64,000 nucleotides of DNA from contig NZ_CP077084.1 of assembly GCF_014268275.3 (NCBI RefSeq), forward strand, positions 6,010,501-6,074,500, read 5' to 3'. This DNA is from Pseudomonas tritici. GTDB taxonomy: Bacteria > Pseudomonadota > Gammaproteobacteria > Pseudomonadales > Pseudomonadaceae. The translations under genes and the position numbers were made by a program. Positions 53,611 through 61,726 of this stretch are shown here, piece by piece; the stretch's first letter is position 1, and every line of letters starts with the position of its first letter. The notes below the pieces were generated by a model that was not told the DNA's origin, did not search any database, and was given only the letters and a program-made list of their open reading frames with translations.

Positions 53611-55019
53611 GAACGCTCCCGCTCGGCAAACAGTGCCTGTACAAAGGGTTCGGCTTCAAAGGTGCGCAGGTCGTCGATGCCTTCACCGACGCCGATGTAA
53701 CGAATCGGCAACCCGAACTGTTTGGCCAGGGCGAAGATCACACCGCCCTTGGCCGTGCCGTCGAGCTTAGTCAATGCCAGGCCGGTCAGTTGCACCGTCT
53801 GGTTGAATTGTTTGGCTTGGCTGATGGCGTTCTGGCCGGTACCAGCGTCGAGCACCAGCAGCACTTCGTGCGGCGCGTCTGCATCGAGCTTGCCGATCAC
53901 GCGGCGCACTTTCTTCAGCTCTTCCATCAAATTGTCTTTGGTGTGCAGGCGACCGGCGGTATCGGCGATCAGCACGTCGATATTGCGCGCCTTGGCGGCT
54001 TGCACGGCATCGAAGATCACCGAGGCGGAATCGGCGCCGGTATGCTGGGCGATGACCGGGATCTTGTTGCGCTCGCCCCAAACCTGCAATTGCTCCACCG
54101 CGGCAGCACGGAAGGTATCGCCCGCGGCCAGCATGACCTTCTTGCCTTCCGACTGCAGTTTCTTGGCCAATTTACCAATGGTGGTGGTCTTGCCGGCGCC
54201 GTTGACGCCCACGACCAGGATCACGAACGGCTTGTTCGGGGTGATCACCAGCGGCGCTTCCACCGGCTTGAGCATGGCGGCCAGCTCGGCCTGCAGGGAT
54301 TTGTACAGCGCGTCGGCGTCGGTCAGCTGCTTGCGCGCGACTTTCTGGGTCAGGCTCTGGATGATCACGGCGGTGGCTTCGACGCCCACGTCGGCGGTGA
54401 GCAGACGGGTTTCGATGTCTTCCAGCAGTTCGTCATCAATGACTTTTTTGCCGAGGAACAGGCTGGCCATGCCTTCGCCGATGCTGGCGCTGGTTTTGCT
54501 CAGGCCTTGTTTGAGGCGGGTGAAGAAGCCAGCTTTGCTGGTTTCTGCAGTGGCGGCGACAGGCTCGGGCTCGACGGCGGCAGGCGCGGCAACGGCAACG
54601 GCAACAGGCGCGGGTTCGACGACCACTGGCGCAGGCGCTTCAACGACGGGCGGCGCTTCGACCACAACGTCAACCGGCTCAACCACGGCCGGAATCGGCG
54701 GTGCCACATGCTCGGCCTGCACATCTTCAACCAACGCCACAGGCTCTTCGGCCACCGGCAACTCAGGCCACGGCTTGTGCTCTTGCTCTGGCTCAACCTC
54801 TGCCAGCGGCTGCAACACCGGCTCAGCCATCGGCAACACCACCGGCGCTGGCGTTTCAGCGACCGGTTCGGCTTCTACTATAGGGTCTGGGATCGGTTCA
54901 GCGTGAACCTGCGGCTGTTCAGCGACGGTTTCCTGCGGCTTTTTGCGCAGCCATCCGAACAGGCCTTTCTTCTCGCCAGCCGCAGCTGGGGTCTTCTTGT
55001 CGTCGTTGGAACCAAACAT
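53607..55019 (-). CDS. ftsY: Signal recognition particle receptor FtsY
   Basis: A 470-residue SRP receptor GTPase. The N-terminal acidic A domain (about residues 30-160) is a long run of Ala, Val, Pro and Glu repeats; the NG domain follows with GVNGAGKTTTIGKLA, DTAGRLHT and TKLDGTAKGG. It starts at ATG 55019 (MFGSNDDKK), opening the ftsY-ftsE-ftsX operon. Confidence 0.95.
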   Translation of the reverse strand: MFGSNDDKKTPAAAGEKKGLFGWLRKKPQETVAEQPQVHAEPIPDPIVEAEPVAETPAPVVLPMAEPVLQPLAEVEPEQEHKPWPELPVAEEPVALVEDVQAEHVAPPIPAVVEPVDVVVEAPPVVEAPAPVVVEPAPVAVAVAAPAAVEPEPVAATAETSKAGFFTRLKQGLSKTSASIGEGMASLFLGKKVIDDELLEDIETRLLTADVGVEATAVIIQSLTQKVARKQLTDADALYKSLQAELAAMLKPVEAPLVITPNKPFVILVVGVNGAGKTTTIGKLAKKLQSEGKKVMLAAGDTFRAAAVEQLQVWGERNKIPVIAQHTGADSASVIFDAVQAAKARNIDVLIADTAGRLHTKDNLMEELKKVRRVIGKLDADAPHEVLLVLDAGTGQNAISQAKQFNQTVQLTGLALTKLDGTAKGGVIFALAKQFGLPIRYIGVGEGIDDLRTFEAEPFVQALFAERERS

Positions 55020-55251
55020 GGAGACGGCTATCTCAAGGTAGCGACGCGCCAAGGGGCGCTTCGGTAAATAAAATTCGATGCGTAACAGACTGTTTTTTAG
55101 CCAGCTCGTTCATGCGCAACATTTTGTAAGGCCTAAATAGGGCCTCAACAGGACCGCCGCAGTGGCCGTCCCTTAGTCGGATCAGTATCCTAGCACCTCC
55201 TCGCCCGCCGACGCTAAGACCAAGCGGGCAGCCCAACAGGTTTAAAAACGA

Positions 55252-56607
55252 ATGAATGCTCTAGCCCGCCGCGCCGCAGGCCTGCTGTTCGGTACAGTTT
55301 GTCTGCCTCTTTCAGCCTTGGCTGCCGATCCACAACCCACCCATGAATTCACCCTCGACAACGGCCTCAAGGTGGTCGTGCGCGAAGACCATCGCGCTCC
55401 GGTGGTGGTTTCCCAGGTTTGGTACAAGGTTGGTTCGAGCTATGAAACCCCGGGGCAGACCGGTTTGTCCCACGCCCTGGAGCACATGATGTTCAAGGGC
55501 AGCGCGAAAGTGGGCCCCGGCGAAGCGTCGCTGATCCTGCGCGACCTCGGCGCCGAAGAAAACGCGTTCACCAGTGACGACTACACCGCTTATTACCAAG
55601 TGCTGGCCCGCGACCGCCTGGGCGTGGCCTTTGAACTGGAAGCCGATCGCATGGCCAGCCTGCGCTTGCCGGCCGACGAGTTCAGCCGCGAGATCGAGGT
55701 GATCAAGGAAGAGCGCCGTCTGCGCACCGATGATAATCCGATGTCCAAGGCCTATGAGCGCTTCAAGGCCATGGCCTTCCCGGCCAGCGGTTATCACACG
55801 CCGACCATCGGCTGGATGGCCGACCTGGACCGCATGAAGGTCGAAGAGCTGCGCCACTGGTACCAATCCTGGTATGTACCGAACAACGCCACCCTGGTTG
55901 TGGTCGGTGATGTGACCCCGGACGAAGTGAAAACCCTGGCCCAACGTTACTTCGGCCCGATCCCCAAGCGTGACGTGCCACCGGCCAAGATCCCGATGGA
56001 GCTGGCCGAGCCCGGCGAGCGCCTGCTGACGATGCACGTGCAGACTCAACTGCCGAGCGTGATCCTGGGCTTCAACGTGCCTGGCCTGGCCACCGCCGAA
56101 GACAAACGCTCGGTCCAGGCCCTGCGCCTGATCTCGGCCTTGCTGGACGGCGGCTACAGCGCACGCATCTCGGAACAGTTGGAACGTGGCGAGGAACTGG
56201 TCTCCGCTGCCTCCACCAACTACGACGCCTACACCCGTGGCGACACCCTGTTCATGCTGACCGCCACCCCCAACCAGCAGAAAAAGAAAACCGTGGCCCA
56301 AGCCGAAGCCGGCCTGTGGCGCCTGCTGGAAGAGCTGAAAGCCAAACCACCGACCGCCGAAGAACTGGAACGCATCCGCGCCCAGGTCATTGCCGGCCTG
56401 GTCTACCAGCGTGATTCCATCACCAGCCAGGCTACGGCCATCGGCTCGCTGGAAACCGTCGGCCTGTCCTGGAAGCTGATGGACAGCGAACTCGCCGACC
56501 TGCAAAGCGTGACCCCGGAAGATATCCAGAAAGCCGCGCGCACCTATTTCACCCGCGAACGTCTCAGCGTCGCCCATGTCCTGCCCCAGGAGACCGCTCA
56601 TGAGTGA
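55252..56607 (+). CDS. M16 family zinc metallopeptidase (active subunit)
   Basis: A 451-residue secreted peptidase with a signal peptide at about 1-24 (ending SALAAD). The zinc motif is inverted HxxEH, HALEH in GLSHALEHMMFKGS, with the downstream glutamate in EIEVIKEERRLR. Substrate unknown. Its end overlaps the start of the second M16 gene by eight bases, so the two should form a heterodimer. Confidence 0.92.
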   Translation: MNALARRAAGLLFGTVCLPLSALAADPQPTHEFTLDNGLKVVVREDHRAPVVVSQVWYKVGSSYETPGQTGLSHALEHMMFKGSAKVGPGEASLILRDLGAEENAFTSDDYTAYYQVLARDRLGVAFELEADRMASLRLPADEFSREIEVIKEERRLRTDDNPMSKAYERFKAMAFPASGYHTPTIGWMADLDRMKVEELRHWYQSWYVPNNATLVVVGDVTPDEVKTLAQRYFGPIPKRDVPPAKIPMELAEPGERLLTMHVQTQLPSVILGFNVPGLATAEDKRSVQALRLISALLDGGYSARISEQLERGEELVSAASTNYDAYTRGDTLFMLTATPNQQKKKTVAQAEAGLWRLLEELKAKPPTAEELERIRAQVIAGLVYQRDSITSQATAIGSLETVGLSWKLMDSELADLQSVTPEDIQKAARTYFTRERLSVAHVLPQETAHE

Positions 56608-58090
56608 TCGCAAAAACAGCCGCCTGATCTTTCCAGGCCTGATCGCTGTCACCTTGATCGCCGCCGGCGCCGTGTACTTCCTGCGCCCGACTGAATCGGT
56701 TGCGAGCCCGGCGCTGGAAAAAGCCCAATCGGGCAACACACTGCAATCCCTGGCGGAACTGGACGGCAAGGCGCCGACCAACCGCAAGCTCGACGTGCAA
56801 ACCTGGAATACCGCCGAAGGCGCCAAGGTGCTGTTCGTCGAAGCCCACGAACTGCCGATGTTCGACGTGCGCATCCTGTTCGCCGCTGGCAGCAGCCAGG
56901 ACGGCGACGTGCCTGGCCTGGCGCTGATGACCAACGCCATGCTCAACGAAGGCGTGCCGGGCAAGGACGTGAGCCAGATTGCCCGCGACTTTGAAGGCCT
57001 GGGCGCGGACTTTGGCAATGGCGCATTTCGCGACATGGCGCTGGTTTCCCTGCGCAGCCTGAGCGACAGCGATAAACGCGACGCCGCCTTGACCCTGTTT
57101 GATCAAGTGATCGGCAAGCCCACCTTCCCGGCCGACTCCCTGGCGCGGATCAAGAACCAGATCCTGGCCGGCTTTGAGTACCAGAAGCAAAACCCTGGCA
57201 AGCTGGCGAGCCTCGAGCTGTTCAAGCGCTTGTACGGTGACCACCCTTACGCTCACCCGAGCGAAGGCACGCCGCAAAGCGTGCCGAAGATTACCCTGGC
57301 GCAGTTGCAGGCGTTCCACGCCAAGGCTTATGCAGCGGGCAACGCGGTGATTGCGGTGGTGGGTGATCTGACCCGCGCCGAAGCTGAAGCCATGACGGCC
57401 AAGATTTCCTCATCGCTGCCCAAAGGCCCATCCCTGGCAAAAATCGCCCAGCCGACCGAGCCCAAGCCCGGCCTGACCCGTATCGAGTTCCCGTCCAAGC
57501 AGACGCACCTGCTGTTCGCGCAACTGGGTATCGACCGCGCCGACCCGGACTACGCAGCCTTGTCCTTGGGCAACCAGATCCTCGGCGGCGGCGGTTTCGG
57601 CACTCGCTTGATGAGTGAAGTGCGTGAAAAGCGCGGCCTGACCTACGGCGTGTACTCTGGTTTCTCGCCGATGCAGGTGCGCGGACCGTTCATGATCAAT
57701 CTGCAGACCCGCGCCGAAATGAGCGGCGGCACCCTGCGTCTGGTTGAGGATGTGGTGGCCGACTACCTCAAGACCGGCCCGACGCAAAAAGAACTGGATG
57801 ACGCCAAGCGTGAGCTGGCTGGCAGCTTCCCGCTGTCTACCGCGAGCAACGCCGATATCGTCGGGCAGCTGGGCGCGATGGGTTTCTACAACCTGCCGCT
57901 GAGCTATCTGGAAGATTTCATGAAACAATCCCAGGCCCTGACCGTAGAACAGGTCAAGGCTGCAATGAATAAACACTTGAGCGCCGACAAGATGGTCATC
58001 GTGACCGCCGGCCCGACGATTGCGCAAAAGCCACTACCGCCCCCCACTGATAAACCCGCCGAGCAGCCGCTCGGGGTTCCGGAGCATTAA
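56600..58090 (+). CDS. M16 family peptidase-like protein (inactive partner subunit)
   Basis: A 496-residue M16 homologue with an N-terminal anchor (about residues 10-30). The HxxEH motif is absent; GLALMTNAMLNEGV occupies its place. It keeps the R/Y pair region EKRGLTYGVYSGF near the C-terminal half that positions substrate. Such active/inactive pairs are known in M16B enzymes. Coupled to the previous gene, and its stop overlaps the rsmD ATG. Confidence 0.9.
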   Translation: MSDRKNSRLIFPGLIAVTLIAAGAVYFLRPTESVASPALEKAQSGNTLQSLAELDGKAPTNRKLDVQTWNTAEGAKVLFVEAHELPMFDVRILFAAGSSQDGDVPGLALMTNAMLNEGVPGKDVSQIARDFEGLGADFGNGAFRDMALVSLRSLSDSDKRDAALTLFDQVIGKPTFPADSLARIKNQILAGFEYQKQNPGKLASLELFKRLYGDHPYAHPSEGTPQSVPKITLAQLQAFHAKAYAAGNAVIAVVGDLTRAEAEAMTAKISSSLPKGPSLAKIAQPTEPKPGLTRIEFPSKQTHLLFAQLGIDRADPDYAALSLGNQILGGGGFGTRLMSEVREKRGLTYGVYSGFSPMQVRGPFMINLQTRAEMSGGTLRLVEDVVADYLKTGPTQKELDDAKRELAGSFPLSTASNADIVGQLGAMGFYNLPLSYLEDFMKQSQALTVEQVKAAMNKHLSADKMVIVTAGPTIAQKPLPPPTDKPAEQPLGVPEH

Positions 58091-58707
58091 TGGCCAGTTC
58101 ATCTCGCCCGAAAAAACCTGTCCACAACGTGCATAACGGTGTGGGCCAGCTGCGCATCATTGGCGGCGAATGGGGCAGCCGCAAGCTGAGCTTCCCCGAC
58201 GTCGTAGGCCTGCGCCCGACGCCGGATCGCGTGCGCGAAACCCTGTTCAACTGGCTCGCGCCTTACATCGCGGGAGCCAAGGTGCTGGACCCGTTCACGG
58301 GCAGCGGCGCGCTGTTCCTGGAGGCGCTGTCCCGTGGTGCCGCCCAAGCGCAGGCACTGGACGCCAGCAATGTGGCCGTCTCCAGCCTCAAGGAACACTT
58401 GGGCACCCTGCGTTGCACCAACGGCCAGGTACAAACCGCCGACGCGCTGCGCTACCTGGAAACCCAAGCCGCCAGCCAGTACGACGTGGTATTCCTCGAC
58501 CCGCCGTTCAATCAGAACCTGCTGCCAACCGTGTGCGCGCTGCTGGAAGAACGCCAATGGCTGGCGCCGGATGCGTGGATCTACACTGAAAGTGAGACTG
58601 CGCCTTCGACGTTGGGCTTGCCGGGCGCATGGCGCCTGCACCGGGAGCAGAAGTCCGGGCGGGTGTATTACGCGTTGTGGCACCGTGTGGTCGAAACCGC
58701 GGCCTGA
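58090..58707 (+). CDS. rsmD: 16S rRNA (guanine-966-N2)-methyltransferase RsmD
   Basis: A 205-residue methyltransferase. RIIGGEWGSRKLSFP is the family N-terminus, LDPFTGSGALFLEALSRGA the SAM loop, and the catalytic DPPF is at 137-140. The ATG overlaps the stop of the second M16 gene (TAATG), a conserved neighbourhood near ftsY. Confidence 0.94.
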   Translation: MASSSRPKKPVHNVHNGVGQLRIIGGEWGSRKLSFPDVVGLRPTPDRVRETLFNWLAPYIAGAKVLDPFTGSGALFLEALSRGAAQAQALDASNVAVSSLKEHLGTLRCTNGQVQTADALRYLETQAASQYDVVFLDPPFNQNLLPTVCALLEERQWLAPDAWIYTESETAPSTLGLPGAWRLHREQKSGRVYYALWHRVVETAA

Positions 58708-58745
58708 TCTTTCTAGCTGAATTCAATTGTGGTGAAAGGGCTTGT

Positions 58746-58878
58746 TGTGGCGAGGGAGCTTGCTCCCGTTGGGCTGCGCAGCAGCCCTAATACCTGCAAC
58801 TGAGTTCTGATTGAAGAACCGGGGTGTTCTTGATGGGGCTGCTACGCAGCCCAGCGCGAGCAAGCTCGCTCGCCACAG
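58746..58878. repeat. Inverted pair of the TGTGGCGAGGGAGC repeat
   Basis: TGTGGCGAGGGAGCTTGCTC on the left is mirrored by GAGCAAGCTCGCTCGCCACA on the right, each followed inward by GGGCTGCnnnGCAGCCC-type hairpins. It is a third repeat family, distinct from the TGTGGGAGC pairs, and lies between rsmD and the hydrolase gene. Confidence 0.78.
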
Positions 58879-58904
58879 TTAATGCGTCTGCAGCAGAGAT
58901 TTTC

Positions 58905-59900
58905 ATGAAGCCTTTCGCTGAACAATTCACCCCCGCCTTCGGCCTCGGCAACCCCCACCTGCAAACACTGTGGGGGCCGTTGTGCCGGCCCACCACCCAT
59001 ATCGAACGCCAACGCGAACGCCTGTGGCTGGACGATGGCGACTTTCTCGACCTCGACTGGCACGGCCCCCACGACGCGCAAGCGCCTTTGGTGCTGGTGC
59101 TTCACGGGCTGACCGGCTCCTCCAACTCACCCTACGTCGCCGGCCTGCAAAAAGCCCTCGCCGCTCAAGGCTGGGCCAGCGCAGCGCTGAACTGGCGCGG
59201 TTGCTCGGGTGAACCGAATCTATTGGCGCGCAGTTACCACTCTGGGGCCAGCGAAGAGCTGGCGGCAGCGATTGCGCATCTGCGCACCAAGCGGCCTTTG
59301 GCGCCGTTGTACGCGGTGGGTTATTCCCTGGGCGGCAATGTGCTGCTCAAGCATTTGGGCGAAACCGGAAAGGCGTCGGGGCTGCAAGGCGCGGCGGCGG
59401 TGTCGGTGCCGTTTCGCCTGGACCAATGTGCAGACCGGATCGGCCTGGGCTTTTCGCGGATTTATCAAAAGCACTTCATGCGTGAAATGCTCGCGTATAT
59501 CCGCGTCAAGCAAAGCCGTTTTCTACAGGATGGTCGGGCTGACGGGCTTAAAACCCTGGAAGCCCTTGGCTCACTGGAGAAGATGCGCACATTCTGGGAC
59601 TTCGATGGCCGCGTCACCGCGCCGCTGCACGGCTATCTGAGTGCAGAGGATTATTACCGCCGCGCATCGAGTCGTTATTACCTGGGCGGCATCCGCACGC
59701 CGACCCTGATTATCCAGGCGGAGGATGATCCGTTTGTGTTTGCCCATAGCCTGCCAGAGGCCGGCGAACTGTCGGACTGCACTGAGTTTGAGCTGACGGC
59801 CAAGGGTGGGCATGTGGGGTTTGTGGAGGGTTCGCTCAAACGACCAAGCTACTACCTTGAGCGCCGCATCCCCCAATGGCTCCTAACACAACACAGTTAA
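58905..59900 (+). CDS. YheT-type alpha/beta hydrolase
   Basis: A 331-residue hydrolase. HGLTGSSNSPYVAGLQ forms the oxyanion region, NWRGCSGEPN is typical of YheT/EMB8 proteins, Ser141 in VGYSLGGNVLLK is the nucleophile, and the catalytic Asp and His are in QAEDDPF and GGHVGF. ATG 58905 (MKPFAEQFTPAFGLGNPH) is chosen over an upstream start that would fall in the repeat. Substrate unknown. Confidence 0.9.
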   Translation: MKPFAEQFTPAFGLGNPHLQTLWGPLCRPTTHIERQRERLWLDDGDFLDLDWHGPHDAQAPLVLVLHGLTGSSNSPYVAGLQKALAAQGWASAALNWRGCSGEPNLLARSYHSGASEELAAAIAHLRTKRPLAPLYAVGYSLGGNVLLKHLGETGKASGLQGAAAVSVPFRLDQCADRIGLGFSRIYQKHFMREMLAYIRVKQSRFLQDGRADGLKTLEALGSLEKMRTFWDFDGRVTAPLHGYLSAEDYYRRASSRYYLGGIRTPTLIIQAEDDPFVFAHSLPEAGELSDCTEFELTAKGGHVGFVEGSLKRPSYYLERRIPQWLLTQHS

Positions 59901-59904
59901 AAAA

Positions 59905-59993
59905 TGTGGGAGCGGGCTTGCCTGCGATAGCGGTGGGTCAGCCAACCCACCGGTGACTGACACTCCCTCATCGCAGGCAAGCCAGCTCCCCCA
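59905..59993. repeat. REP inverted pair, hybrid of the two subtypes
   Basis: The left arm reads TGTGGGAGCGGGCTTGCCTG, the right arm CAGGCAAGCCAGCTCCCCCA. The GCGGG of one subtype thus faces GCTGG of the other, and the right tip has CCCCCA instead of CCCACA. Confidence 0.8.
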
Positions 59994-60020
59994 TTTTGAT
60001 TGGGTTACATCCCAACAGGC

Positions 60021-60875
60021 TCAGTCGCCGGTAGCAATCGCCCGCTCCGGATCCGTAATCCACTCACTCCAAGACCCCGCATACAACTTACCCAACGGGT
60101 AACCCGCCAGGCTCAGCGCAAACAGGTTGTGGCAGGCCGTCACGCCTGAACCGCAATACGCCACGAGTTCATCCGGCGAGCGCCCCTGGAGCTGGGCAGC
60201 AAAGCGCTGCTTAAGCTGATCTGCCGGCAGGAAGCGACCGTCGCTGCCCAGGTTTTCGTTAAACGCCGCGCATTGCGCGCCAGGGATGTGCCCGGCAATC
60301 GGATCGATAGGCTCCACTTCGCCGCGAAAACGCGGTTGAGCGCGCGCATCGATCAGCGTCAATCCCGGCTGGCCCAGGCGTTTTTGCAGGTGTTCGGCAT
60401 CGAGCAGCAGGCGATTGTCCGGCGTCCCCGCGAAAGTCCCAGCTTCAAGGACCGGCGCATCCAGGCTCAACGGGAAACCCGCGGCATGCCATGCCTTGAG
60501 GCCGCCATCCAGAATAAACACGCCATCACGCTTGCCCAACCAAACCAACAGCCACCATGCCCGCGCGGCGTAGGCGCCAGGACCGTCGTCATACAGCACC
60601 ACATCGGTGTCAGCGCTGATGCCCCATGCCCGTAATTGCCGAGCGAACGTTTCAGCCACCGGCAACGGATGACGCCCGGTCACGCCCTTGGTTACTGGCC
60701 CGCTCAGATGCCGCTCCAAGTCAGCATACTGCGCGCCCTCGATATGCCCTTCGGCGTAGCTGCAGCGCCCGTAGTCCGGGTCTTCCAGGGCAAAGCGGCA
60801 ATCCAGGATCACCAACCCGCCAGCCTTCTGGCGCTCGGCCAGTTGCTGGGGGCTGATCAGTTGGGCAAGCGGCAT
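60021..60875 (-). CDS. sseA: Sulfurtransferase, 3-mercaptopyruvate type
   Basis: A 284-residue protein of two rhodanese domains. The catalytic Cys241 lies in the loop YCGSGVTA, the CGSGVT form that marks mercaptopyruvate sulfurtransferases rather than thiosulfate-type rhodaneses. It follows the TetR regulator gene by 33 bases on the same strand, so it may share its transcript. Confidence 0.88.
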   Translation of the reverse strand: MPLAQLISPQQLAERQKAGGLVILDCRFALEDPDYGRCSYAEGHIEGAQYADLERHLSGPVTKGVTGRHPLPVAETFARQLRAWGISADTDVVLYDDGPGAYAARAWWLLVWLGKRDGVFILDGGLKAWHAAGFPLSLDAPVLEAGTFAGTPDNRLLLDAEHLQKRLGQPGLTLIDARAQPRFRGEVEPIDPIAGHIPGAQCAAFNENLGSDGRFLPADQLKQRFAAQLQGRSPDELVAYCGSGVTACHNLFALSLAGYPLGKLYAGSWSEWITDPERAIATGD

Positions 60876-60908
60876 GACGGCCTCCTATGAATAGATTCGA
60901 GAAAGGTC

Positions 60909-61580
60909 CTACTTCACTTCTTCCAATGCCTGATTCAACGGCACGTAAAACTCTTTGAATAAGGCGTCCACGGCCTCTTTCGCCTGGGGCGTGACAAACC
61001 CAGCCTCCAACACCAACACCTGATACACCCCGCGCTTGATGGCCTCGGCGCTCAAGTGGGCGGAATTTTCGTTGGTCGTGCACAAAAAACGCACCCAGGA
61101 GGTCAGGATAATCCACGCATTGAGGGTCAGCGCCTCGGTTTGCACCGGGTCCATATTCAGGATGCCGGCATCGACAAACCCCTGGTAAATCGCGCCGCCC
61201 TGGATCAGGCAGCGCTGGGAAAAACGCCGATAGCCGGTGGCCAGTTCTGGATCGCTTTCCAACAGGTGTTCGAGGTCGCGGTGCAGGAAACGATAACGCC
61301 ACATGCCGGCCAATACGGCTTGCAGGTAGAAGCGCTTATCCGCCACGGCCATGGCGCGACCTTGAGGCGGGCGCAAGAAACTGTCCACCAGGGCTTCGTA
61401 TTCGCGAAACAGTACGGCGATGATCGCCTGCTTGTTGGGGAAGTGGTAGTACAGGTTGCCCGGCGAAATTTCCATATGGGCGGCGATGTGGTTGGTGCTC
61501 ACACTGCGCTCGCCCTGCTGGTTAAAAAGCTCCAGGCTGGTTTGCACAATGCGCTCGCTGGTCTTTACTCGTGGTGCCAT
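60909..61580 (-). CDS. laoR: TetR-family repressor LaoR
   Basis: A 223-residue TetR regulator. Helix-turn-helix about residues 27-47 (VSTNHIAAHMEISPGNLYYHF), with a ligand domain after it. Divergent from the aldehyde dehydrogenase gene. In PAO1 the equivalent gene (PA0367) was described as LaoR, repressor of long-chain alcohol oxidation; the identification here rests on synteny and sequence type. A perfect inverted repeat in the shared promoter region is its likely operator. Confidence 0.82.
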   Translation of the reverse strand: MAPRVKTSERIVQTSLELFNQQGERSVSTNHIAAHMEISPGNLYYHFPNKQAIIAVLFREYEALVDSFLRPPQGRAMAVADKRFYLQAVLAGMWRYRFLHRDLEHLLESDPELATGYRRFSQRCLIQGGAIYQGFVDAGILNMDPVQTEALTLNAWIILTSWVRFLCTTNENSAHLSAEAIKRGVYQVLVLEAGFVTPQAKEAVDALFKEFYVPLNQALEEVK

Positions 61581-61663
61581 AGGGGATCAGCTTCTGTACA
61601 CGTGATGGGGCATCTTACGGCCTATCCTTGCCAGGATAAATCTGCATGTGGCTGCAATGTTAT

Positions 61664-61692
61664 TTGACAATTTAGAGTAATGACTCTAAAAA
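61664..61692 (+). promoter_or_regulatory. Promoter of laoC with the LaoR operator between the boxes
   Basis: TTGACA at 61664-61669, a 17-base spacer, then TAAAAA at 61687-61692. The perfect 8+8 inverted repeat TTTAGAGT-AATG-ACTCTAAA (61671-61690) fills the spacer, so bound repressor would block RNA polymerase. Position and symmetry support a TetR operator; the -10 is weak. Confidence 0.65.
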
Positions 61693-61726
61693 CCCAGGCA
61701 GACCTATAACAATCGGGAACGCCGCC

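Noticed and set aside
55312..57036. Open frame of about 570 codons opposite the M16 genes
   Set aside because: Antisense shadow spanning two convincing, overlapping genes; no domain.
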